Below the pieces are notes generated by a model. It did not search any database. It was not told the DNA's origin and saw only the letters and a list, made by a program, of their open reading frames with translations. A stretch of 64,000 bases of DNA from Cladopsammia gracilis (taxonomy: Eukaryota > Cnidaria > Anthozoa > Scleractinia > Dendrophylliidae). Shown piece after piece: positions 34,325-44,623 of this stretch (the first letter of the stretch is position 1; each line of letters starts with the position of its first letter). Where the stretch lies: positions 386,001 to 450,000 of the forward strand of contig JAJGOT010000033.1 in NCBI GenBank assembly GCA_022457155.1, given 5' to 3'. Made by a program: the position numbers and the translations under genes.

Positions 34325-37300
34325 TGGAATTCATTTCTCTTTAGGCAACGTTGTTTACACTGGGCACTTGAAAAATAAAAGTGATATTGACCCAAAACCA
34401 ACTGAGCGTATAAAATAATCAATACGGCCATTCCGCTCTGAAGGGCATACGTCATTCAATCTTGTTGTGTTTTGAACAACTTCTGGTGCTGCCGAGGAAA
34501 CGAACGATTTCACAACATTTTTACTATTTTAATACCCAAAACGTCTGAGTAACAACCACCTATTTTAAAGCATAAGTTTTGGGGGGGTTTGTCGAGGAAA
34601 ACAAAGCTTATCAATTTATGACTTTTGTAACAAAAAAGGCCGGTATTGAATTTTGCTAATTTTACGCCTTTGTATTTCTAGCTAATGTTTAACGAATTGT
34701 CTCAATGATACCGACTAAAGCATTGCTTGAAATATAAAAAGTCTTTAAAGGTTCACAGGTTTAAAGAAAGAGACTGAAGCTGGGCGTTGCCATGGTGATG
34801 GAATCACGTGATTATTTGGTTTACCATCTAGGACAAAATATTGAGAATTCATGAGTTATTGTCAATCCTGACTACGAAGATGTAACTGCATGTAAGAATC
34901 AGCGAGTAGCCATCAGCTTTATTTCTGCATGTTCTTACTTCAGTGTAAAATTGAAACAGTCTGGATTCTCAACAGGATGCGCGTGCGCCATGTTACATAC
35001 TGAGCTAACAGTTCAGAAAAACTTAACAAATAGAACACAGTTAAGTTACTGCAATTTAGCTGATAGTATTTTAGCTGAAAGTATACTCACTATAATTATT
35101 ATTTTGTTTTACTCTACCTTTTTGAACATTTATAATTAATATATTGGTGTCCCCGATAAATAGACCACATTAATTAATTAATCAACTAAAATATTGACAG
35201 TCTCATAAAGTTGTTTATTGGTGAATATTGCAGATGTTTGAGTGCATGCAACGCCGGATCGATAGAGTGCGAAATGCATTTTAAAATTAAAATTTTAGTA
35301 TTTTGTGATTTCAAAGGGACTTGCAACTTTCACAAGTTGTCCACGATTTTGGACAACCTGTGAAAGTTTATTTTAATAGAGAAGTGGCTACATGCACAGG
35401 TCGACTAAACAAATTGTTTAGCTGACATAAGGAGTAGGAACAGCCATCTTCTGAACATTTTCTGCAGTAAATGTTTGCAAAAACAGGAGCATAATAAATT
35501 GTTTTGTTACTTTGAGCCTCTTCACATAAACCCGTTTACCGAGACCACGCATCACTCCTATCAGGAATTTCCTTTGTTAAATTTGCGATGTGATCTTTTT
35601 TATGAGGAGACGGGATGGCCGGTTACCGAGATCTCAGTTTGTATTTAACAGGGTTCACGGTAGCCTGTGCGCAGACGTCTCCAATCAGTCCCTTGTTTCG
35701 CGCAGGATGTATCTCGGTAACTGGGATGGATATTTTCCCATGCTGAACAGGCTAGCCCGGTTACAGAGATGAAAATATTTCAAATACGCATGCGTTTCTG
35801 TCGAAGGAGGGCAAGATTAACATCATTCCGACCAATTTCTTTTAGACTGTTTTAAATTGATAAAAAATGATTTCTCGAAGCCGAGTATATTAAAAATTTT
35901 TCAGAATTACAGCAAAGAAGTTATGAGTTAATATTTTCGTGCACGGTAACACGTAGTAAAATTTTCCATATGAATGCATGAGATTAAGAGGCTCTTATAG
36001 TAACTTAAACTCTTTTATTTTACAACCAATATCATTAATTCCGTCCATTACGTTTGCATATCTTTGTTTTCATCGTAAGAGACTTGTTAAGTACATTTTG
36101 TGTAATGACACACAATATCTATCACGCGTCATTAGAGCTGCAATTATGCTATTCAAAACACATCAATCTTTTTAAATGACACACAGAAAATATTCCTTTA
36201 TTCATTTTATTTCACGATGAAACTACCAGTAATCATAATTTAAAATAAAAATGCTGTGTCTTATTAGCTTAAAAATATATTACGCGTCGTGTATGTCCAA
36301 ACTAAGATTTTCGGTTTGGTCAAAACAATAACAACAAAACAAAAACAACGTACGTATTAACCACTGAAGATAATTTAGGAAGCGATGAAAGACGGATGAT
36401 AAGATTGGACAAGACTTCGCACAGATACCCAGGGTGCCAGAGGTTTTTATTTTTTAGTGGAAACGGCGAGAGAGGTCTAAAATATATAGAAGAAGTGCTT
36501 TTCTGTGGTGGTGCAGTTTATAGATAATGTTGTGCAAGGTTGTTCTATTAAACTTTATAGTTTGTGAATGAAATTTACCTGGTGTGACAATCATCCAAAT
36601 GGATTCAAACTATTGCTTCTTGTCGTGCTCTTTATTATGCTGTATACTGAAGTGGAGGCGATTCAGTTCACTTTTTTGTGCTTGTGGATCAAACTGTGTC
36701 AAAAGTGAATAAAGCTATCGAGCAGTACTTTCATGTACCCGCGTCGGTACTGTTCATCACATGTGATCATTCAAATGAAGGATTTTGAGCAGTAGGTTTT
36801 CACTGGTTCGTGTTGTTCAGAATCTATGATATTAAAACTAAACTGATTTTATCCTGCTTTCCCGTTTTTGAACGTTGTTGCCATTGGTAGTAAAAGTGTT
36901 AAGGAAATATTAAGGCAAAGCCTTGATCGGTATATAGCTTAGCCACTTCAATATTTTCAAACTTACAACATGACCGGCTTCCACTTGTGGGTATCATATC
37001 AATATTGTATTATTTTTTGTATTTGTTTAGAAATCACTCTGTTCCTGAACTGGCTAGAAACTGTTAGAAGTTGATGAATTAAATGAATGGAATGGAACCA
37101 AATGGAGGTATTATAGTATTTTCTTAGACGTTTGTAGAATTTTTGTAATTCAGTACAAGCCGATTTTCCTTCGCGTTTAATACGTACTGAGCTGTTAGAG
37201 CCTGTCTCGGCTCACTGACCGCACTGTTTTATTCGTGACATTTGCAAGGACTTTTCGATCAATCACTTAGAAAATAAAAATCATAACTCGATAGGCCTTT

Positions 37301-37894
37301 TTATAATAATGTTACTCTTTTCTATATAAGACTAAAAAAAGGACAAGTTGAAATTCGTTGCGTAAACTTGATATATAAATGCTCTTGTCCAGTGCATTGT
37401 GAGATAAATTGCAAAATGTATGTTTTACGCTGCAACGTACCTTACAGCTTATGGCAAAAAGTGTAAAACTGGTCTTCTTTGCCTTCTACGATGCAAATTT
37501 TTGTTCGGAGTCAAGTGGCACTAAGGGATGTGTTTGTTACACGTGCAATGCCGTTGCCGATTGCAAGTTCCAAGAAACAATACCTCATCTTGATCACGAG
37601 CATTTTCTTGAACGATAGCTGAAAAAGCTGAATACTTCTGAAAAATGCGAGCAGAAATTTAAAACTGACAACTGAGAATTTAAGTCCATTGCCGTTTGGA
37701 CACTCTTGAAAGTAGAAAGAACTGAGGAGCACATGGAGAGTTAATTAATTGCCCACGCAGGTTTTTGGCCCAGATGCCAAAACCAGAGGAGCCGGGCATC
37801 CCCGCACGTATATATATGTATATGGAGAAAATACTGAAATATTTTTTTCTTCTTAGTATGGGATTCAATCCCGATTTGATCAACGTTGCGAACA
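34325..37894. other. AT-rich intergenic region
   Basis: Contains a strong hairpin at 35325-35368 and a dispersed repeat phrase at 36430-36475 (the inverse of 15745-15795). No supported coding sequence was found. Confidence 0.5.
35325..35368. repeat. 18-bp stem hairpin, 8-base loop
   Basis: AACTTTCACAAGTTGTCC and GGACAACCTGTGAAAGTT pair with one mismatch around ACGATTTT. Confidence 0.85.
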
Positions 37895-38500
37895 AAGTGT
37901 TAGTAGGTAAAACAGTTTAGGCGCGCAGGTGGTATTGGGAAATTATTCCTAAGTGTAGCCATAGTAACCGTTTTTCGAGAATTCAACTAGCTAACGTGAC
38001 GTAGCCGGCTTGAAAAGCGCTAAAAGTTAGCGCTAACTTAACTTGCACTGAGTGTTACAATTCTACTGATGATGAACCTGTTTTAAGGAGTGTCTCCAAC
38101 TCCAGTCCTCTTTACTAAATTTTCTCCACAGTTGATGAAACGCATTAATGTCTTTGAGGCAATTGAAATCAGTGGAGCTCAGTACACACTGAAAGGTCTT
38201 GTCCGATGTTTATATAAAAATCATTTTACTTGTGCTATTGAAGTTCATGGTAAATGGACTTGCTTTTATGACCTTAGTGTTACTTTACAAGAGTTTCCAA
38301 GTATTGAGTCATTACGACAGATTTACCAAAACGTTTTTTTTTTTTACAATTTATGAGTGTTAGTGGGTAAAGCAGTTTAGGCGCGCAGGTGGTATTGCCG
38401 GGATAATTATTCCTACGTGTAGCCGTAGTAACCGTTTTTCGAGAATTCAACTAGCGAACGTGTAGCCGACTTAAAAAGCGCTAAAAGTTAGCGCTAAAAG
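37895..38500. repeat. 150-bp direct repeat pair flanking a protease-like fragment
   Basis: The phrases CAGTTTAGGCGCGCAGGTGG, AACCGTTTTTCGAGAATTCA and AGCGCTAAAAGTTAGCGCTA occur in the same order at 37908-38035 and 38370-38495, about 465 bases apart. A segmental duplication or terminal repeats of an unknown element could explain this. Confidence 0.7.
38105..38356 (+). pseudogene. ubiquitin-specific-protease-like C-terminal fragment
   Basis: The open frame encodes INVFEAIEISGAQYTLKGLV, then YKNHFTCAIEVHGKWTCFYD. It resembles the His-box end of C19 (USP) peptidases (GHY-TA-x-x, GKWY-x-FDD), with N-H-F in place of G-H-Y. It lies between direct repeats and carries no Cys box or start, so it looks like a remnant of a transposon-borne or captured domain. 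Confidence 0.4.
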
Positions 38501-38648
38501 TTAATTGTATTTCAGCGCTAAAAGTTAGTATTAATTTTTATTGCTAAAAGTTAGCATTTCAGCGCTAAAAGTTAGCAGTATTTCAGCAATAAAAGTTAGT
38601 ATTTTAGCGCTAAAAGTTAGTATTTTAGCGCTAAAAGTTAGTATTTCA
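38478..38648. repeat. 21-bp satellite (GCGCTAAAAGTTAGTATTTCA)-like, 8 units
   Basis: Eight TAAAAGTTA cores, mostly preceded by GCGC, with variable spacers. Some spacing expands to about 30 bases. Confidence 0.85.
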
Positions 38649-38692
38649 GACGTTTCGAGGCTGCTGCCTCTTCATCACTGAAAACGACTGCA
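38645..38692 (-). ncRNA. candidate degenerate hammerhead-like motif
   Basis: Minus strand reads GTGATGA, then AGAGGC-AGCA-GCCTC (a perfect 5-bp stem with tetraloop), then GAAACGTC. This resembles hammerhead stem II, but the core C3 reads G, which should abolish cleavage. Probably a decayed retroelement ribozyme. Confidence 0.25.
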
Positions 38693-40011
38693 ACTGTCAA
38701 AAATGTGCGTGTTTTCTTTCAAATGCCCAACAACATAAAAACAATGTTGTGTCAGGCGCGTGCGCGCGCCTAGCCGAACCAACCGTTTTTCGAGATTTCA
38801 ACTAGCCTACGTGTAGCCTACGTACCAAGATCTACCAACCGTATTTCACTTTACAGGCGAGTAAGCTTTATTTGCATCATATTTTACGCTACAGGATTGA
38901 ACTTATCGGTCAAAACTTGATTTGTTAGACACAAATGAACAAGGGGGTCCGGTCCGGACAGACTCGATCCAAAATCTGCCAGACGGGCATACCAGTTTAG
39001 AAACAGGGAAACAGATTAAAATCCCAGATTAAAACCCGCTAAAAAGCACTAAGAAACACAACCACTGAATTGCTGAGTTTTGTTCTATTTTGTATTATTT
39101 ACAAGGCTGAATGAATACAGTCAGATCACAATTCAAAACGCTTCTTGTTGTACAATACCTTATCAGCTGAACCACAAGATCTTTGATTCAATTTCAAATC
39201 TACATTACTTCCATCGTAATATGTGTTTAACTGAACACAAAAAGATAGTTTTACAGCACTGGGTTTATTTATTGTTTGATTTGAACAACTGAGGTTGTTC
39301 TAAATGGGTTATTTACAGGACTCAACGTTACAAACATCTCAGAAACGTTTCTTGCTAAGTTGATATCAATCAATCAATGAATCAATGAATCAATGAATCA
39401 ATGAATCAATCAATCCTTTTAAGAGCTAGTTTCCAGGTACGCGCGCCACGAAATAATAAAGATAAAAGATACAGAAGATATTTTGTATATATTCTGTATA
39501 TATTTAAGTTTATGTTATATATTATACTGTAGTACCGGATCAATACTTGACTTGTCAGAAAAGGCTTATCACTAAGTTGTTTGTTCAACAGAGTTGGAAA
39601 TTCTTGAACTAAACATTACCTTATACATACATGAAAGCACTGTCTGCAAATATTCAACAATTTTGTTTTGAATTTATTTAAACTTGTAAAGTATGTCAAT
39701 GATCACACGCCAGGAAGTCGTTGGTTACAGGTTTTCATTAATCGTCGAACTTATTCATGTTGAATTGATGCTTTTATGGACTGAAATATCAACGCATTTG
39801 TTCCTCCCATATTTATCACATTTATCTGTTAGAAATGAGTTTACAGCCCTGCTTTTCAATGCTTGTTCAGATTATGCCTTTTTAAGGGAATGAACAGTTC
39901 ATTACCGAGTGAAGTTCGTGATACTGTGTGGTCGTTCATCATAGAACATTGTAGTTTATTGTAGTTAGGTTTTGGAAATACAGATAAGGATATCAAATAA
40001 AACTGATTTAA
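38693..40011. other. AT-rich sequence, no gene recognised
   Basis: Contains an (AATCAATG)n microsatellite at 39366-39414. Open frames at 39080-39292 and 39693-39893 lack motifs. Confidence 0.5.
39366..39414. repeat. (ATCAATGA)n microsatellite
   Basis: Perfect to near-perfect CAAT/CAATGAAT units. Confidence 0.9.
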
Positions 40012-40560
40012 AAACTGACTGACTCCTCTGGAAACATTCATATCTCTGTTTGGGATCAACACTTTCAGCAAATTGAAGAGGATCAATTTTACACACCGAC
40101 AAACTGTAGATTAAAACAATTTTATGGAAAGCGCCTTGGCACAACGTTAAACGCCACAGTTGTTCAAGCAGTAAAGCAAGACTGGACATCTCCAAAGTGC
40201 AACGCAAAGAACACAAACAAAACTGTATTTGCTGTCCAGGACATTATGAATGTGTCTCCAAGTTTGTTTGCAATTTGCAATAACAGAGATTGCCGCAAAA
40301 AAATAAGCGATAATCCTGGTTCCAAAATGTTAGGTGTCTAAATTGCAACAGAGCAATGCTTGTAAAGAACTGTTATATTGACATGAACATAAACTTACAC
40401 TTTGAAAAAGACAACAAGTAATATTCAGCACTGCTGCCTTTCGAAAGACAGTGAGCACATTCCTTGGAGAAGATCTTCAATTACAAGGATGAAATAGACA
40501 CACTTATTTAGACGTTGTTACTACTTGAAAACGTAGCCTTTGAACTCTCGACAGAACAAC
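40012..40560 (+). pseudogene. RPA1-like OB-fold and zinc-ribbon protein remnant
   Basis: Translation from 40012 gives LTDSSGNIHISVWDQHFQQI, then YTPTNCRLKQFYGKRLGTTL, the D-x-TG-x-I-x-x-x-W-D pattern of replication protein A OB folds. A ribbon CNNRDCRKK then CLNC follows across a +1 frameshift near 40330, then a degraded tail to about 40560. RPA1-like proteins are carried by some animal Helitrons, so this is probably transposon-derived. There is no start codon or splice signal. Confidence 0.6.
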
Positions 40561-41134
40561 AAATGAAACTTAAAGAATCACAACAACAGCAATTCCCATT
40601 GAATGAAATTGGACTAACTAACAGCGAAAAACAACCAATAGATAACGTCCAATCAGTGGGACAACAACACAAGTCAAGTTCACAGTAGTTTACGACCCTA
40701 AACAAATATTGCCGTCTTGCATTCCTAATTCCTTATTCGTTTAAATCTGATCTTAAATCAAATCTTAAATCAAATAAATGAACTGGTTTTCACAAATTGA
40801 AATTGTTGCCTTCTTGCTTTCTCCAACTTTTAATAGTTCGTATTGTGTTACGTCCTTGTTGGCATACTTTATTTTCATACATTTCCAATAATTTATAATT
40901 CAAAAAGTATAGAAATCCTCTGATGAAAAGCAAACACAATCGGCAAAACTTCTACTACTAAGTTTAGAAAAACACTTTCACACACTGTAAATTGAAACAT
41001 TTCTTTGCTGCAAAGAATAAAGAAGTTCATTCCATGAACATAGCAGGATGATATCAAATGTCACATTATCAGAAAGTGTTTGAATTGCGTTTTTTTTTTA
41101 AAGGTGGTGGTTATGGCCATCGTCTAAATACTGT
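40561..41134. other. upstream region of CD225 gene B
   Basis: AT-rich, no coding sequence recognised. Confidence 0.5.
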
Positions 41135-41144
41135 TATATAAAAG
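41135..41144 (+). promoter_or_regulatory. TATA box of CD225 gene B
   Basis: TATATAAAAG, a strong TATA box about 220 bases before the start codon. Transcription would begin near 41170. Several upstream ATGs and an acceptor-like TTATAG at 41347-41352 leave open a spliced 5' UTR. Confidence 0.6.
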
Positions 41145-41360
41145 CGGGGGCAGCTGTAGTGAAAACCATTACTAGTTACTGTAAATGAAAAGTAAAATAA
41201 CAACTCAGTGATGGTTAAATAAGAGATAATAAACAAAAAGCAGTGCATTCATACTGAGTCAATGAAGTTCTTAATAAAAAGTTTTATCTTTGGAACTTAC
41301 GTTGTTTAAATTAACATGCCAACTTTAACACACCAATTCACTTCTGTTATAGTTGGTCCG

Positions 41361-42670
41361 ATGTCTTCTTCTAACCATAAACCAAACCGATCTTCAGACA
41401 TTGAGACACTGGAAAACGCCTATGGTGAGCAGTGATACATTATTACTCTTTCATATTTGAATGACGTTGTTTTAATTTAAAACTAGTGCATACTTTTAGT
41501 TTTTGAAAGTGACGATCGGATGCTTCATAAGCAATAGCTAAATCAATATAAAATTGAAAAGAAAAAAAATCGAAGAAAAATCTTAGGTTAACCCATTCTT
41601 TTTGATGTGATTAACACATACTTATATTTACTGACCATACTTTTTTTGTTTAAGTTTTGCGTAATGGAGAGATCAAACAAAACAGCCTTACCGCACCACG
41701 CATAGTCAAAAAGCCACCCTCACTTTCAGCCTCAGATGAGGATGAAGACTGTGAAGACGGCCAGGTTACCCCTCTGCCGGGATCCACAGCAGAGCTTGAT
41801 GTTGATGGTCGGCCAATTGAAGATGATTGCCAAGTTCACGTGACAGTTATACCTACAGGACAGGTCAGTATAATACTTATTTTTCGTTGTCTTCTCGTTA
41901 ATTTTTTTTCTAGAAGCCTCGTGTTTCAGTACCAGCTTATGTTCATGCGCCATGTTCATGTAACTTGTACTTAACACGAGTATGAGTATAGTTTCATTTG
42001 CAAAAGAAACAGAAATAGGTCTTAGTTGTGCTCGCATAATAAGCTAAGCTAAATAAGCTAAATACAATAATACTTATGCACGTCTGCTCGGCTCGGGTTC
42101 ACATAGATTCTTTGAATCTTATTTCCTTCTCGCGTTTGCGTCTGGTTAGGAAGTCACGCGCAATTTTCTGTTTCTCAAGAATACGTCCTACCACTGTATT
42201 TTAATATCACTGTCTGTTGTTTATTTCTTAAAGGACAACGAGCGACGAAAATCTTATTACTCATCATATTATCAGAGACGGCCTCATATTCCTAGGCCAG
42301 ACAATCATCTTTGCATGGCAATTGCCTCCATGATTTGTTGCTGTTTACCACTGGGCTTTGTAGGTCTCATATGTGCACTTCAGGTAAACAAGCGAAACTC
42401 ACGAAGTTGCTTTTTTAGACTATTAGTTGACCCTTCTGTGTAAGCTGTCTCTTCTGCTGTAAATTTCCTTGATATTATAATTAATGGATTGCTATGGTAA
42501 CATCTTTGCAGGTTGATAAAGAGTACGATGATGGGAACAGGGAGGGTGCCGTGTGGAGATCCACACAAGCGAAGTACTGGAGCCTAACCGCAGTTGTCTT
42601 TGGAATACTGGGAATTATTGGAGTTTCGTTTTACCTTATATTCTTTCATCTCGTCCCCTCAATGTCGTGA
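41361..42670 (+). CDS. CD225/dispanin membrane protein B
   Basis: Four exons, 41361-41424, 41655-41863, 42234-42383 and 42512-42670, encode 193 residues; intron phases are 1, 0, 0 and all sites are GT-AG. The N-terminal half is hydrophilic and acidic (MSSSNHKPNRSSDIETL; SASDEDEDCEDGQ). Exon 3 ends with the first CD225 hydrophobic segment, MAIASMICCCLPLGFVGLIC, whose CCC triplet fits family palmitoylation sites. Exon 4 supplies the loop (VDKEYDDGNREGAVWRST) and second helix (SLTAVVFGILGIIGVSFYLI). It is the same topology as genes A and C. The function is unknown; known relatives include IFITM, PRRT and TMEM dispanins, which act on vesicle or plasma membranes. Confidence 0.9.
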
Positions 42671-43408
42671 ATGCTATAAAGAATCAAAGCAATAGGTCCA
42701 TACTGAAAATACATTCTTATCCAGAGCGGAAAATAGGTTGACGGAAGAGGCCCTATGCTGTATAGTATGATACAGATCGAGGCCTTTCCTGTAATCACTT
42801 CAAAGTTTGAAGGGTCGAGTGTGGGTGTGAATTTTATCTCTATTTCCCGTAGCACTTTATCGACAACAATAAGTTATTTTGGGTGAAAAAGTATGAAAAA
42901 TAATATAGAACTCCAATTATCAATTTAAAAGATGAAACTTACACGACTTACTTCGAAAAGAGATCGACGATACATGCTTGTGTCAATAGGAATTGCATCA
43001 TTTTATCAAACTTCCACCGCGGTCAAACGTCTGAGGCCTTTTTCTTTTAATTTAGTGGGATTTTATTTAATATTAAATGGAAATTTGGGCAATGATGTAT
43101 AAAAAAATTAGTTTACTATCTTTACTATTTTTCTCAAAATGATGAGCTTTTTCCGTTGAAAACTGACAAAAACTCTTTGCGCCTGATCGAAATTATGTTG
43201 GCAATTGGCGCCGACAATTCTGCAGTTCACAGTTTTTAAACTCTTAGAACTTTTTTAGTAAACTTTCAAAATGTTTGGTAAATTGACAGTGTATTGGCAA
43301 TATATTAAACTTTAAACAGTGAAAATGACAACCTTAACTTGTAAGTACTTTGCTTAACTTTTGCAAATTTCTCTCTTTTGACCGCGGTTAACCCCAAACT
43401 AATTGTCT
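42671..43408. other. gene B 3' region, no other gene
   Basis: AT-rich non-coding sequence before foldback element B. Confidence 0.5.
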
Positions 43409-43540
43409 AACCTCGTATGAGGCCTTCTCCGCTTTCAAAATAGCGAGCGGGAAGACTGGACAGGGCTGCAAAAGTACTCCGAGAATCGTGTGGTATTTTG
43501 TCACGTGATGCATGATGAAATGGCTTTTTAGGAGGTTCTT

Positions 43541-43771
43541 TTTAGTGATTGGCAGCCATTTTTATTTTAGTGATTGGTAGCCATTTTTATTTTAGTGATT
43601 GGCAGCCATTTTTATTTTAGTGATTGGCAGCCATTTTTATTTTAGTGATTGGCAGCCATTTTTATTTTAGTGATTGGCAGCCATTTTCAGTTTATTTTAG
43701 TGATTGGCAGCCATTTTTATTTTAGTGATTGGCAGCCATTTTTATTTTAGTGATTGGCGGCCATTTTTATT
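43541..43771. repeat. 25-bp tandem satellite, 9 units
   Basis: The unit reads TTTTATTTTAGTGATTGGCA then GCCAT. Nine units, one expanded by a CAGTTTA-type insertion near 43690. Confidence 0.92.
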
Positions 43772-43876
43772 TTCTGGTAATCTGAAACCGTTGTTCAAAC
43801 GAAACGAAGACATTCGACCATGTTGCGCGCGAAAAATGCTCCAGGATTTTTGGAGCAGTTTGGCAGGGTTGTGCCT

Positions 43877-44190
43877 AAATCATACCGTCTAGAAGGACGT
43901 CGGACACCTTATTGAGACTTATATAACGTAATGTCGACACTTAGAATTTATTTTCAATAAAGTTTTTAAGCGTAAAAAAGAAAATCTAAAATCCCCACTC
44001 AGGATTGAACCTGTCACCTCAGCTAGGCTTAGGCTTACATAGCCTACCGTACCACTGTACCACCTATCTTCCTCGGGTTGCTTAGTCCTAAATTTAACTA
44101 TATAAACTGCTACTCCTAACCTCAACTGAAAACTAACCAGTTATGTAAGTCTCAATAAGGTGTCCGACGTCCTTCTGGACGGTATGATTT
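43877..44190. mobile_element. TIR element with internal tRNA-like sequence, copy 1
   Basis: Inverted ends of about 45 bases (AAATCATACCGTCTAGAAGG then ACGTCGGACACCTTATTGAG). The interior, on the minus strand, holds a B box (GGTTCAATCCTG) and an A box-like TGGTACAGTGGTACGG. Very similar to 44284-44623 inside, but its outer arms differ. Confidence 0.75.
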
Positions 44191-44283
44191 GGGCTTGACC
44201 GTTTGGCAGTGGTTTCTACGCCCACACCGCCATTTTTAAAGCAGAGAAGGCCCTGGGGACGAGGTTGCTAATCATCGTAAATC

Positions 44284-44623
44284 GGTAGAGTCTACCCTCT
44301 ATAGCTCAGAAGGAGGTCAGACACTTATTGGGAATTATATAACGTAATGTCGACACTTAGAATTTTATTTTCAATAAATTTTTAAGTGTAAAAAAGAAAA
44401 TCTAAAATCCCCACTCACGATTGAACCTGTGACCTCAGCTAGGCTTAGACTTACATAGCCTACCGTACCACTGTACCACCTAGCTTCTCTGGCTGTTTAG
44501 TCCTAAATTTAACTATACAAATTGCTACTCCTAACCTCAACTGAAAGCTAACCAGTTACTCCGTTATATAAGTCTCAATAAGGTGTCCGACCTCCTTCTG
44601 AGCTATGGAATCTAGACTTTACC
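44284..44623. mobile_element. TIR element with internal tRNA-like sequence, copy 2
   Basis: Inverted ends run through ATAGCTCAGAAGGAGGTC and outward to GGTA(G/A)AGTCTA with mismatches. The interior matches copy 1, including the minus-strand tRNA-like A and B boxes. It lies about 95 bases after copy 1 in the same orientation. Confidence 0.7.

Larger units (their letters stand above)
43409..44265. mobile_element. foldback element B with internal 25-bp satellite and nested element
   Basis: The left end (AACCTCGTATGAGGCCTTCT then CCGCTTTCAAAATAGC) is inverted at the right (GCCATTTTTAAAGCAGAGAA then GGCCCTGGGGACGAGG). It encloses a 25-bp array and a nested tRNA-containing TIR element at 43877-44190. 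Same family as element A. Confidence 0.75.
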
